Positions 12,401 through 22,869 of a DNA stretch of 64,000 nucleotides are shown piece by piece (position 1 is the stretch's first letter; each line of letters starts with the position of its first letter). Where the stretch lies: the NCBI GenBank assembly GCA_037783545.1, contig JBBELK010000057.1, positions 682,001 through 746,000 of the forward strand. Direction: 5' to 3'. The notes beneath the pieces were generated by a model, which saw only the letters and a program-made list of their open reading frames with translations, ran no database searches and was not told where the DNA came from. The translations under genes were made by a program, and so were the position numbers. This DNA is from Henricia sp. BOLD:AAB3569 (Eukaryota > Echinodermata > Asteroidea > Spinulosida > Echinasteridae).

Positions 12401-15400
12401 AATATAATGATAATTCAAAACAGGTGTTTTCTCTCCCTTTAATGATATACAAATTTTACATATTACTTTTCATAGTTCTAGAAAAGGCTGTGCTTCAAAT
12501 ACCCCATGCAATATAATACCTATGTCCTACCTAGTGGTTTGATCCCAGGTGTTATACCGCTGGTCACTTTATTGCTTCCTTGTTGGTCATCATCCTCGTC
12601 ATCATCTATCTCATCTCCCTCCAAGTCAAGCTCAAAGTTGCCTGACTGCACTGGAGGCCTGCAAGTTGAATGTTAGGGCGAGTTCATGTTTCACCATAAA
12701 TAGTCACGACTGGTCATGACCAAGTCATAATTTTTCATTCACATGCACACAGGGCGACGAAGCAAGAATATCCCTATTCATGCATATCCATACATTGTAG
12801 GCACAACCTGAAATGGGCTTTTAGTCATGACTCGGTCACTAAAATACATTCACACTTGCGTTAATCATGGTTATTCATGTGTGAACATGCCCCTAGACCA
12901 AACCATTTTTATAGAGCTGCTTTTAAAAGCATTATCTGAAAAGGTGTGCTTACATGTACTAGCAGTCGAGTCGTGCTTGGCTGGAGCATTGTTTTATGGT
13001 CGCGGTATGCTTAAGCATGCATGCACTACTGTTTGAAGCAAAGTTTGGTTCTGCAGTTATACGTGTAGTGCATTTTCAGTTGCTTAATGTTAACAATGCC
13101 ATATAGCCCGATACACAGTTAACAGAAAATATGCTGTCAAATTTTGAAAATAAAACTTGCAGAGGGACTATAATTAATTCCCTTATGATTTTTCAAGATC
13201 GAAAAAACATAAAACTTCCGAAAAAAATAGACCTTCTGAAACAGTAGCTAAAGGTGCTTTTCCTTACATTTTTAACTGTAGAATTTATATTCTCGGCCTC
13301 TTTAATACTTTGGCAATAGGCCGAACGACTGTTTAAGATTTATAGTAAAAATGAGCGCAGCACAACAAATCCAATATGTTCTTATGAGTAACACTTATTC
13401 GTGTACATTAGTCCATGGGCCAATACCCCTAAAAATGGATGTCGGTACCATTTTGGGGGACAAAGGCTCATAATATTTTTTTGAAAGATGACCACTTTGG
13501 GCAGATATTTTGGTATGATGGACATTCTCAAGTGGTAGTTTTATACCATTTTGGTGAAAAAACATGGTTTTTGGGACAAAATCACGTTTTTAAATATTTT
13601 CCTTATAAAAAGAGTTTGCAGGCTTAAATGAAAAATCAAAAAAAATTGATATTGTGAGCAGTGGAATCGTTAGTTTGTTTCATCTTGTTTTCAATAGTTG
13701 CCATGGCAACAGCCGTTTTGGGGCAAAAAACACAATTTTTGTAATAAAACTTTAAAAATTCATATTACAGAATTCATATGGAATATTGGGCTACTTCCAA
13801 CGGCAAACTCATTCTGAGATACCCAGGCACTTTTTAGGTACCGGTACCTTAAAATCAAAAAAAAACGTGATTTTACCCCAAAACAAGTTACCATAATATT
13901 TTGAAGAAATGTCCGTGCAATTTCTGAATAGTGTAGGATATTTTAAACAATTTCCAAACATTTAGACATGTCTTGGTGTCATAGTTTTTATAATATTCGA
14001 GAAAATTGTTTAACGACGTAAGTGGGGACACCAAGGCATTTGTTAATTCTTACGATTACATTTTAAGTCTTTTTGACCAGGTTCTTTCTGGAAAAGGTAG
14101 CTTCTGGTTTTACCCACCTGTACCTTATAAATTCAAATTATATTACGAGCGAAATTTTAATAATTCTTTAATATAAATTTAAAAATGTCGCACCAGTTTA
14201 TTGAATCGTTCTCGTCATGTTTTGGGTAATATTAACAGGCAAAGGTGTTGTTCGATTTACGAGGCCATATATTGTTCATCGTATTTTTGCGTAGTAATGC
14301 AGAGAAAGCTAAATCTTGCAAGGAAAAGCACTTTTAGCTGAAGTTTCACAAGGTCTATCTTTTATATTTGTTTAGATCTAATAAACAAAATCACAAGGAG
14401 TTATTCCCTCAACCTCTTTCCCTGTGGCTCATGTACTTATAATTGTCATGTACATTCACCTGAGAATTGCTGCTTCAGCTGGTACTTCAACGGGAAATGC
14501 TGACTGTGCATTGGACAGGAGGTTTCCAAGAGCTGAAAAAAATAATGTCAGTGTATAAAGTGTAACAGCATATTACTGTACTACATGTACAGCTTTAAAA
14601 CTTGAATCCATCCATTTCTTAAAATGACAGCAAAAGTCAATTCTGTATTTCTTTTTATCCTCCATTTTTATTTGGATAGAGGATAAAACCAGTGATTCAA
14701 TGGGCGTAGCGAATATGAGACAGTACAGCTCACTTTTGTGGCAAAGGGCTCTATTTGCAGAATGTTCCTAACACGAAGAAAGAGCTTACCATAGTCAACT
14801 TTCTTTAATTCTTCTAATGAGAAGCCATCATGGGTATTGTCTGGTGACTGGAAAAAACACAAAGACATTCACTTCAATTGGTTTATGGGAGATGCACATA
14901 GAAGAGGAGTGAGGCATATTATCTACTGCACTCCCTTCGCATTGGTTTGCGCGCCCGGTTTCGTCCGCTCCAACCACTGCTCAACTTCGCAATGTATCCT
15001 GCGAAGCGCATGCGTGACGTCACCCAAGTCACCCAAGTCCTTGGCGGGATAACACTTGACAGATTATGACACCTGACGCAGTAACATGTCATGTGACAGT
15101 CAGGTGACATGTTTACATGATTTGTCACTTTGATATAAACTGAAACGATTAAAGGCACAGGCTCGTCAGCAATGCGCGCCCGCCAAATTCGTGCTCGAAA
15201 CACGCAGCTCCATGCCTTTGCTATGGAGCTGCGTATTGCGTGGCACACATTTGGCGGGCGCGCATTGCTGACGAGCCTGTGCCTTTAATGAGCCTGCTCA
15301 TTATACTATTATAACATTGCCACTTCTAATAGGATATGGTGTACACTGCTCCATAATTTGTAGAGATATGGTTATTTCAAGTCACTTGAGATTCTGTTGG

Positions 15401-16911
15401 GAAGGGTCTGGTACATAATTGGGGTTAACAAAGAAATTCTGACACTTCTTGGTTCAAATTTACCTGGAGTGCTTTTGCCCTTAGATCCAAACATGCAGCT
15501 ATCTTTGACAACGTCCTCTACAAACGGGAACAAGAACTTGATTATTTCTCAAATTATGCATATGTAAATATACATACAAATAAACGATGTGAACATATTT
15601 TAGGAATAAAATTATTAAGAGTTTAAAGATAGATTCTGCCTGCAACTGAGCAATTTTAGCAGTAAAAATATGACAAGATGGTCCAAAATTAGGGGATGCA
15701 AGTACATGTATTTCTTCAAAATTTCTCATTTGGGTCATTCCATGTCAATTCAACGAGTAGCTGTGTAGGTACATGTTATTTACATGTTATTTACATGTTA
15801 GCCAATGTTAAAATTATCATAACTCAAAAACTGTAAGAGTGCCCATCCTAAATCTTTCTGGAAATGTTCCTTACATCTAAGGCTGACAAATACAAAATAA
15901 ATTGCATTTTGACAAATACATGTACTCATTTTTGCAAAGGTTATAAATACAATTTTGATGTTTTTTTTTATAAAATGAAAGCCATTTCAGGAGATTTAAA
16001 ATGATGTAATGTTTATCTCTATAGGTCCATTACTTTTAGAGATATAACTGTCCAAACATAGCAGGTCATGCTAATATAAGTCAAAGTTCGTTGACCCGTA
16101 TCTCAAAAATTGATTGACCAAATGATATAAAATATTAGTTCTCGGGGTTTCTCAAGGAGTCCAATCAGCACACCAAATTTCATTTCAATCTGTGAGGGTC
16201 AGGTCCAAAAGCTTGTTGAATTGACGTTGAATTGACATGGAATGACCCATTTGGCTGACAAATAGAGACAGGTTTTGGAGTTTCTGGGATCAAGTATATA
16301 CACAGCCCATATGCGGCGTACAGAAACTTTAAGTAATTTTTTTACCCTAATATAAAAAATGTATACTTACAGGGTCAACATTTTCGAGTACATGTACCGG
16401 TATGTCATCCTGTATCAATAACACCTCTTACCTTCTGACTATCACTGAATACTGTTGCATCATGCGGCGACTCTCGAAGCAACTGTTTTGCCAACCTTAA
16501 ATTGAGAACAAAGAAAAATGTCAACATTTCCTATTGTATAATTTGCACTTGGAATTAAAACCAAACGGCAAGAATTTAAAAGTCAGACATGTTATTTTTT
16601 CTTTAAAATGACTTATCAGCAGTCATCAGTAGGTGTAGATCATTTGGAAAAACAAAAAATTGGCAGAAAAAAATGTTTACTTGGAAATAAAACTTCCAAG
16701 GACATTTTTATTGAGATGAGAGAAAAATATTGTAATTTCAAAGAAAAATATTCCTGATCAAATTTCTCAATTCCTACCAAGATTTTAACCGTGAGAATAC
16801 TCACATTTGGTACTCATCTACTGCCTCAACGAGCTGCCCCCACGAATCATGACCCATACCCCTTTTCAAGGATGTCCTCCAGCGAGCAATCAATTTGTTC
16901 TGATCTCCCAT
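3485..16911 (-). CDS. AIDA: AIDA, axin interactor, dorsalization-associated protein (complete, 10 exons)
   Basis: Coding exons on the minus strand, in transcription order: 16911-16805, 16495-16432, 15517-15464, 14847-14790, 14532-14460, 12658-12531, 6620-6498, 5317-5195, 4372-4255, 3581-3485. They total 945 nt (314 codons plus TAA); human AIDA has 306 residues. Every junction has a GT donor and AG acceptor, and the phases join without a break. Recognisable blocks are HDSWGQLVEAVDEYQ in exon 1 (AIDA N-terminal helical domain), an acidic linker EGDEIDDDEDDD in exon 6, and a C-terminal C2 domain in exons 7-10 with LTVRIEKIGLKD, KCFAFMEMDEIKPGP and KPTDFKRKKL. In vertebrates AIDA binds Axin, blocks Axin-driven JNK activation and limits dorsalization; its C2 domain binds membrane lipid. 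These functions come from the family, not from this sequence. The start was chosen because it opens the conserved N-terminal domain. Nine introns, several filled with transposons, stretch about 0.95 kb of code over 13.4 kb. Confidence 0.95.
5830..6420 (+). pseudogene. Degenerate LINE ORF2 3' end (CR1/L2-like) in AIDA intron 7
   Basis: Scattered across frames are the hallmarks of the C-terminus of CR1/L2-type LINE reverse transcriptases: QYAARILMGEPKNK, then a histidine/LHWLP-like block near 6075, then VWNRLPDFLRN with a following FLKE near 6280-6340. These match the family's usual blocks around LHWLPV and LWNSLPxxIR. Stops and frameshifts show it is dead. It lies entirely between AIDA exons 7 and 8. 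Confidence 0.7.
7729..7856. mobile_element. 128-bp MITE with TA target duplication
   Basis: The ends CACTGAACAGAATTATAAA and (inverted) TTTATATTTTTGCTCAGTG, each with a GCCCC block inside, are flanked by TA at 7727-7728 and 7857-7858. The sister foldback element has the uninterrupted site (CGTATTTTATTC, near 53079), so the insertion boundaries are exact. Confidence 0.85.
8227..8523 (+). mobile_element. 297-bp GC-rich MITE, 2-bp target duplication (AT)
   Basis: Terminal repeats are CCCAGTGCGCAAGCCACCG and, inverted, CCCAATGCGCAAGCCGCGG. It is flanked by AT on both sides. Three related arms lack it and read CCCATGCAGG straight through (about 53440, and inverted near 10405 and 55300). The interior is rich in CGG/GCC hairpins. 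The short, non-TA duplication and CAGTG-type end recall CMC (CACTA-like) transposons, by inference only. Confidence 0.8.
8566..10370. repeat. 21-bp minisatellite, core of foldback element 1
   Basis: The unit is approximately AGCCCAGCCCGAAGCCATCC plus one base, repeated dozens of times with substitutions from 8566 to about 10040. It then appears in the opposite orientation (GGCTGGGCCGGGATGGC-like) from about 10063 to 10370. Since 21 bp is seven codons without a stop, long but meaningless reading frames run through it on both strands (e.g. 8704-9309 minus, 9003-9485 plus). It is interrupted by the MITE copy at 9391-9641. Confidence 0.9.
9391..9641 (-). mobile_element. Second copy of the GC-rich MITE, inverted, inside the minisatellite
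   Basis: It has the same ends as 8227-8523 but lies in the opposite orientation: CCCAGTGCGCAAGCCGCGG at the left, and GTGGCTTGCGCACTGGG at the right. It is flanked by CT on both sides. Removing it with one CT restores a normal minisatellite unit (CAGCCTGAGGCC). This confirms a 2-bp duplication of non-fixed sequence. Confidence 0.8.
11136..12530. other. AIDA intron 6, proximal part
   Basis: This intronic DNA has motifs such as GATTCGAGTGTAAAC near 11300 that resemble those left of the foldback element near 7190. That suggests an older MITE around the insertion. There is also a short inverted pair around 12044-12130, where a GGGATGTGATTTGTTCCG block returns inverted at its end. No gene is recognised. 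Confidence 0.4.
13411..13885 (+). mobile_element. Solo left arm of the GTCCATGGGCC foldback family (AIDA intron 5)
   Basis: It starts GTCCATGGGCCAATACCCCT after TA at 13409-13410. Its sequence then follows the ends of the large element at 39007-50290 (GGGGGACAAAGGCTCAT, AAAAAGAGTTTGCAGGC, GGAATATTGGGCTACTTCC). It includes one GTTGCCATGGCAAC palindrome at 13697-13710. Homology stops near 13885, and no matching right end was found in the intron, so it is a truncated copy. Confidence 0.8.
14925..15135. mobile_element. Mutator-like element end, relative of 24208-26761 (AIDA intron 3)
   Basis: The block CCGCTCCAACCACTGCT, then TATCCTGCGAAGCGC and GACGTCACCCAAG, matches the long terminal repeats and sub-terminal sequence of the 2.55-kb element inserted in the Gypsy copy. 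Only one end is recognised here. The sub-terminal stretch carries similar GTCACCTGAC/TGTCACATGACC-like motifs. Confidence 0.65.
15153..15284. mobile_element. Palindromic TTAA MITE, copy 1 (AIDA intron 3)
   Basis: This is an almost perfect 132-bp hairpin starting AGGCACAGGCTCGTCAGCAA and ending in its reverse complement. It is flanked by TTAA at 15149-15152 and 15285-15288, the piggyBac-type signature. The tip holds CAGCTCCATGCC...ATGGAGCTG. Confidence 0.85.
15732..16248. mobile_element. 517-bp MITE (AIDA intron 2)
   Basis: The terminal inverted repeats read GGGTCATTCCATGTCAATTC (left) and its reverse complement on the right. Candidate 4-bp target duplications ATTT flank it at 15728-15731 and 16249-16252. 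It has no coding capacity. Confidence 0.75.
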
Positions 16912-17135
16912 GGTGTCTCACTTCTCATCACTTGTAGAGGTGGGTACTACATGTAGAAATTAAAGACAGCAAAGCATACATGTAGCCAGTACAGTTTTAA
17001 ACGAGTTTACATTACACAACAGGGTCCTAACTACATGTACATGTACCTTATTAACAAGAACACTGTTCTGTTCTCTAATGGACCCAACTTAATAGACTTA
17101 TTGTTGTTAGGCATTCCCAAAATTAGGACTGTCCA
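16912..17135. promoter_or_regulatory. AIDA 5' flank, presumed leader and promoter
   Basis: This short region lies upstream of the AIDA ATG, before the next transposon. I see no TATA box or splice-supported leader exon. The assignment rests on position only. Confidence 0.3.
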
Positions 17136-18109
17136 TACTTTTAGAAGGCTAAAAGTGATTTTCTGATGTTTACCGGTACATTGGGACTTTAGGAATCACT
17201 TCTAGCTGATAACGTTTTATTGTCCATGGCAAAATATTGACCATGTTGCACAACCAAAATGGCGCCCGTTAAGCAGCCACGAGTACGGAGAAAATGCAGG
17301 CCCATACGTCATAATTCTGCAAACATAGCAAACAATACAATACCACGTACAAGAGGGCTGGATTGCTATGCACCGATTGGCTGTGAGCTGCGGCCGGCTG
17401 TGACCCCACAGCCCGCCCTCTTGTGGTATTGCATTGTTTGTGGAATGACGTATGGCCCTCCATGGAAAATCGGCAGCCACGAGTACAGGGAAAATGCAAA
17501 GAAAAATTCCGTTGGACGGCTTTTTGAACAGTGCCAGTTTGTAGCACTATAGACGGGCTGTCACGATCGGTTGAGCCAGGGTTGAGCTACATAGACCACG
17601 TTAGAGCCAATCAGGTGCCTTTAAGTGCTGTTTACTTTTATAAGGCTAAAAGGGATTTTCTGATGTTTACATCGGGACTCTACATGTATGTGGTCACCTC
17701 ATTGTATGACGTCACTGCAGTACAATGAGGTGACCACAAGAGGGCGGGCTATCTCGACCGTGATTTGCGATGTTCGGTCATGTGTAACATCCCGCTCTTC
17801 TCTTCAGTTTGCTGGGAAAATGTAAAGAAAAATTACGTTGGACTACCGGTAGTTTTTTTCTGTTTAGAAGAATCATCGGGGAAAATGGACCACGGTACTA
17901 CATTCTGGAGATTCCAGGGACTTCCATGGTAAGTTTTTGAATGTTTAATTTTGTCTGTAAGGTGAAATTTCACTTTGGAGAAAGGCCGCCATCTTGGTCG
18001 TGCAGGAAAATTCAACATGGCGAATGGGGTTCAATTGGTAAGGGGCTAAAAGTGATTCATAGAGTCCCAATGTAAACATCAGAAAATCACTTTTAGCCTT
18101 CTAAAAGTA
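17136..18109. mobile_element. 974-bp element with inverted ends and nested hairpins
   Basis: The left end TACTTTTAGAAGGCTAAAAG returns inverted at 18090-18109. About 60 bp are shared, including TTTTCTGATGTTTAC and a CATTGGGACT block. A partial internal copy of the end lies near 17643. Nested inside are a palindromic MITE (arms about 17302-17350 and 17405-17455, around CCATACGTCAT) and a perfect 17-bp hairpin (17690-17706 with 17721-17737). Confidence 0.65.
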
Positions 18110-18320
18110 GGTGCTGTTCATTATTTTTAACTTTCTCATTTTACTACAGTTGGAATAAAAATGATATTTGTCAAAAATTGCATCTTTTCTTTATAAAGAA
18201 TGTGTGGGAAGATCACATGTCATTCACTTCACAGAAATGAGATTAAAATCCATGAACATTGTCATGTCCCCAGAGCCCCATAGGTTTGTGTGAAAATTGC
18301 CAGCCTCGTTTGTCATCTAA

Positions 18321-19088
18321 TTAGCCTTTTAGAAGTATGGCGGAACAAAAGGAGAGGGCACAATTTTACTTGGGTATGAATTTGTTTAACAATAAACAAT
18401 TGTTGACTGGTGTGGTGTGGGATATGGAGTTTTAACACCCGAGGGAGCTCATAGCACCCGAGGCAAAGCCGAGGGTGCTATGAGCTTCCGAGGGTGTTAA
18501 AACCCATAACCCACACCACACCAGTCAACAATTGTTTTGTTATATCCCGTCTTGGTCTCAGAATATCGTTTCTATTATTTTAAATTGTACAAAAATTGCA
18601 CAAATTTTAAATTGCACCTTCGCTAGTCTCTGAACTACCACGTGTGCATGTGTAATATTGCGAAAGTGGCACGCGTACGAGTTTGTTGTTTTGGCGCACA
18701 GCGTGTGGAATACTAGTGGGCGTAACACGCAGTTTATTTTACCAACGGGACAGCGCGTCACGCGTGCTATGGACGCGCAAAACGTGCATGCATATCGCTT
18801 CATGGTAGGGCGATATGAACTAAAATATGCCTACGGCAGCGGGTGATATGAGTTTTTATCGCATGGACATGTGACCGTTCTGGACCAATGGAACTGCAGT
18901 ATTCCAAGACGGGGTATAACAATTGTATTTATTTCCAAAAACATGACTTTCATGGCCAGAGACAGAATTATAAATAAAATGAATAAGTGCAAAGTGAAAA
19001 ATGCAGATATTGCATTTGTTAGATTTTATACCCACTTCAAAGTGCGCCCTCCTATTGTGTCCGCCATAGCCTACTTCAAAAAGGCTAA
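18321..19088. mobile_element. MITE family with TTAGCCTTTT ends, carrying a nested hairpin
   Basis: The left end TTAGCCTTTTAGAAGTATGG, then CGGAACAAAAGGAGAGGGC, pairs with an inverted right end at about 19025-19088. A shorter relative lies at 58963-59212. Nested at 18397-18534 is a near-perfect hairpin whose arms begin CAATTGTTGACTGGTGTGG. A related tip motif (CCCGTCTTGG) appears inverted near 18903, so the nested insertion is probably larger than the hairpin. Confidence 0.7.
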
Positions 19089-19554
19089 TCCCATGATGTC
19101 TTGAGAACGTCGATAAGGTTTATTGCAATTTTGGGGTAAAAGCTAGCCCAGGTTGGACTCTGTGCCGCATACTACAGGGACAAAGTCCAGGGTATGAAGT
19201 TCCAAAAACAGGGAAAACATTTTTGTAAGGAAAAAAATCAATATTTCCACCTTGTGCTGGAAGCCTACCCCTAGAACTATGGGGGATATAGTATCCCCCA
19301 TAGGTCATGTTGTTTTTTTTCCAATATGGCGGGGGCCTGAACTTTAAGATCGGACCGAAACGTTTTCGGCTAGCGCAATAATCCGCTGCCCAATCGCCAC
19401 CAAACTGCATCTGATAGTTCTTGAGACACTCACCTTGCGTGTGTCCACGGAATTTCGGTACCATTTGTCCACTAAATTCTCCGAAAATAATGTTGGGAAA
19501 TAAACGGGAACATGTGCGATGCATCCACATGTATCGCACCGAATGCCTCGATCA
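19089..19554. other. Unassigned spacer
   Basis: No gene is recognised. It contains a short palindrome around 19277-19302, with CTATGGGGGATA followed by its near complement. Confidence 0.35.
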
Positions 19555-21658
19555 AGCAGATTTAAAACCTGCGCGCGCAAATTTTAAGCTGGAGGTACTG
19601 AATCAGTTTGCGCACCGAAATTAAAACTGCACTTGGGCATTTGCTTACGTCACGTGCTCTATGCCGCATTAGACTGGTCCCCTGTCCTCATATTTATTTT
19701 TCCCTTCGTCGTATGGTTTGAATGGTTTATTTATTATAATTATTTCTTTCTGGTATTCATACCAGGGCAAGGATTCCTCATTGCACTGTCACTGGCAAGA
19801 GTGAGGAAACCCATCAAGAATTCGAATTATGTTTAAAAGCAAACCAAATTTCTATTTGTTTTGCCATCCTTGTAGCTCCATCATGTCCATGGTTTGGCCT
19901 AGTCTTAGTTACTTATGACCCAGCTGAGTCGTTGGCCCCATTTTTGACGATTTTGGTTTGTTTTTTGTAGGCCCTTCCCCCAACATGCCCAAAAAAACCC
20001 CAAATCGTCAAAACCGGCACCTGAGAGTTTAGTGTTTCATAACATAACGGTAAAGCTTACGGAATCGTCAATTTGGCCATCCACGGCGTCTTGAAAAATT
20101 TAACAATATTTCTGACAACGTTCTGACCTGGGAGCCGCCATCTTAGGTTGATGTTAGCCGAGGTTACCTTAGATTGGTTCCCGATCCCTATAGTTTGGTT
20201 CGCTTATTGCGAAAATATAGGGATCGGTAAAGGGCAGCCATGACGGGCAGAATTCTGCCCGTCACGTGGTTATTATTATTATTTATTTATTTTTAGTAAG
20301 TGCGCAGATTTTGCATTGACATTTGTAACTTGGCCGTGCGTGTCGAAAATATCCAATTATGTAAATAAAGTACATTGCCTAAAGCAAAGGGCTTGGCCAA
20401 TTTTTAAATATAAAAAACACAATGCGCACGCGCAAAGACGACCAATTACAGATCAAGATGAAGCGCCTTTACCTGTCCTTATATTCTCCTGTGTGGAATA
20501 TGTGGACGGGGACGGGAACCAGTCTAAGGTTACCTCGGCTCGATTTTTATCATGTGGTTGTTGGGCGCAATCTTTGAACTCGGCGCAATTTCAGAATCTG
20601 CGCAACATAAGTTGGGCGCAAATTTTGAACCATGCGCAAATTTTGAACAAAGCAATTAGACTGGTTCCCGTCCACATATGAAAATACATGTCTAAAAGAC
20701 GTCTCGAGTCTATCCGGTACGCGATATTTTTTTCCGTACCGCTGTTTAGCGAACATTGCTTCTGATTGGTTTAACCCCCATGCATATGTTGCATACTGAT
20801 GTGTTTCGTTGATTAACTACCTCAACATAACCCCACACCATACCACACTCTTTCCTCAATTAATAGTGAACAAACAAAATTAATACAACTCTAGGGAGAT
20901 TCGATCCTGCCATCTCTCGATTGATAGCACTACGTCTTAACCAAATGAATATTCATTTACAATGCACCAATCAAACGCCTCGATGAAGCCCCATAGCGAA
21001 TATGTGGTACGGAAAAAAATATCGCATCCGGTACGCATATACGCGGCATTAGACAGGTCCCCTGTGATGAATTTCATTTAAAGGTTTAGTGAAGTGAAAA
21101 TTATCAACCATTTGTTTTTATACACGAATCAGAAGATCAAAGTGTTGCAGACATAGGGGCAAACTGAAATTTGTTTTAATTTCAGAAAGACGAGGGCGCT
21201 GTTTATTGCTAGTCATAAAGGGAACCCACAGTTGAAAAACAAAGAAAGAACACTACATTTCAAACAGTTGCAGTAGCCCACTGATCCATTTCTGACCCAA
21301 ACAACCTTGTTAGGATTGTTGCAAATGACATACTAAACAAACTCAGTAAATTGTTACAAATCATAACACCAAGAAGTCACTGAAAATGACAAAAACTTTT
21401 ATACACAAGTCAATGGAGATTTCCTCTGTTGTCCCGAGATGACATCACGGATTTGCTCATGAATATGGAAACGACTCAGTTACTGGGTCTAGCTATGACT
21501 AGGCCAAACCATGGAGCTAGTATAAAAAGGATGGCCAAACAAAGATAAATTGGGTTTGCTTTTTAACATCATTCTAATTCTTCATGGGTTTCCTCACGCT
21601 TGCGAGTGACAGTGCAATGAGCACTATTGAGGAATCCTTGGTATGAATACCAGAAAGA

Positions 21659-21690
<32 letters not shown>

Positions 21691-21871
21691 TAACAAATAA
21701 ACCCTTCAAACCATACGACGAAGGGAAAATAAATATGAGGACAGGGGACCAGTCTAACGCGGCATAGAGCACGTGACGTAAGCAAATGCCCAAGCGCAGT
21801 TTTAATTTCGGTGCGCAATCTGATTCAGTACCTCAAGCTCAAAATTTGCGCGCGCAGGTTTTAAATCTGCT
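19555..21871. mobile_element. 2.3-kb element with about 0.4-kb inverted repeats
   Basis: The left arm (about 19555-19935) and right arm (about 21470-21871) are inverted copies. They share AGCAGATTTAAAACCTGCGC, a CTTACGTCACGTGCT block and the same 30-codon chance reading frame on opposite strands. The right arm carries an ATT/AAT microsatellite (about 21659-21690). The interior has no transposase, but it holds a 12-bp hairpin (20181-20192 with 20216-20227), a perfect 22-bp palindrome at 20242-20263, and a nested inverted pair near 20499-20526 and 20655-20680. Confidence 0.75.
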
Positions 21872-21947
21872 TGCGCAAATTCAAAATTTGCGTGCGCATT
21901 AGGATTGCGACCAACATACCCGATGATATGAGAGCTAGACCACCTCT

Positions 21948-22482
21948 GGGGCGGATTGCAATATGCGGTCTAAGACCGGTCTATAGACTTAGCCGGCTAA
22001 CGCGGCGTCCACTAGACCGGTCTATAATTATAGCCCGCTTGCAATATCGATAAAGTTAGACCAGTCTTAAAATTTAAGCCCGCGGCGAGCAGGCTATAAA
22101 TTTTGGACACTGCGCTACATCTCGTAATTTTGCATGAAAAAAGGCGAACAAAACGCACATTGTGTTCATTAGAGCCCTTTTAGTGCTATTTAATAATTTT
22201 CGCGGTCAGTTTCTCTGCAAAAACTGCACCACACACGCGTCATCAAGTGGCTTCGTGAGGACGTTTGTTTGGCTTGAAGTCGCGCAAGGATAGCCGGCTG
22301 CATCACTTTCTGTTATGATGTGCGTGTTTTTCTGCTGGCGCAGCCGTACTTCAGTTATAGACTGCATGGTTTATTGCAATGGGCTAAACCAGTGACTAAG
22401 CCGAGACTGGCTAAGTTGGAAAGCCGGCTATAAAAAGCGGTCTTAGACCAGTGGCTAAGTCGATTTTATTGCAATCCGCCCC
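21948..22482. mobile_element. 535-bp MITE with GGGGCGGATTGCAATA ends
   Basis: The ends GGGGCGGATTGCAATA and TATTGCAATCCGCCCC are perfect inverses. The interior is rich in TTAGAC/GGTCTA and GACCGGTCTATA motifs. It interrupts a roughly 95-bp sequence that is uninterrupted at 31331-31425, which confirms the insertion. The exact target duplication is unclear. Confidence 0.8.
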
Positions 22483-22869
22483 AGTCTTTCTTGGAACACA
22501 ACCAGAGCAGAGCGCCCTCACGTTACCATGAATATATATTATTTTATCACATTGGCCCAAGCTAAGCTAGGAACGTCCTCGTTTCCAATAGCAATTAATA
22601 CAATACTCTACATGTTAACAAACCTCACCTTTTCCCCCTGGTTCTAGTATTTCGGACTACATGTTGTAATTTCTCTTTTGGAACATATAAAACGTATCTT
22701 AAACACAGTATTTAGAAACTGTAAAACAACTTCGAAACTCTTTTATGTAAAACTTAATCGTCCTCGCCACTAGAAGACTCCAACCACTGATCATAGCGGA
22801 AATATTCCTTAGTACGTTTTTCCCTTCGGATGCACTTATGATCGCGGTCACGGTAGGTCATCCTGCAAA

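Noticed and set aside
19633-21793. Similar 67-74-codon frames at 19633-19836 (plus) and 21569-21793 (minus) as a duplicated gene
   Set aside because: They are the two arms of an inverted-repeat element read in opposite directions, with no protein homology.
22616-22650. TGAGGTTTGTTAAC beside the purine tract as the start of a Gypsy 3' LTR matched to sequence near 31060
   Set aside because: Only about 13 bases agree and the similarity does not extend, so it was not called as an LTR.
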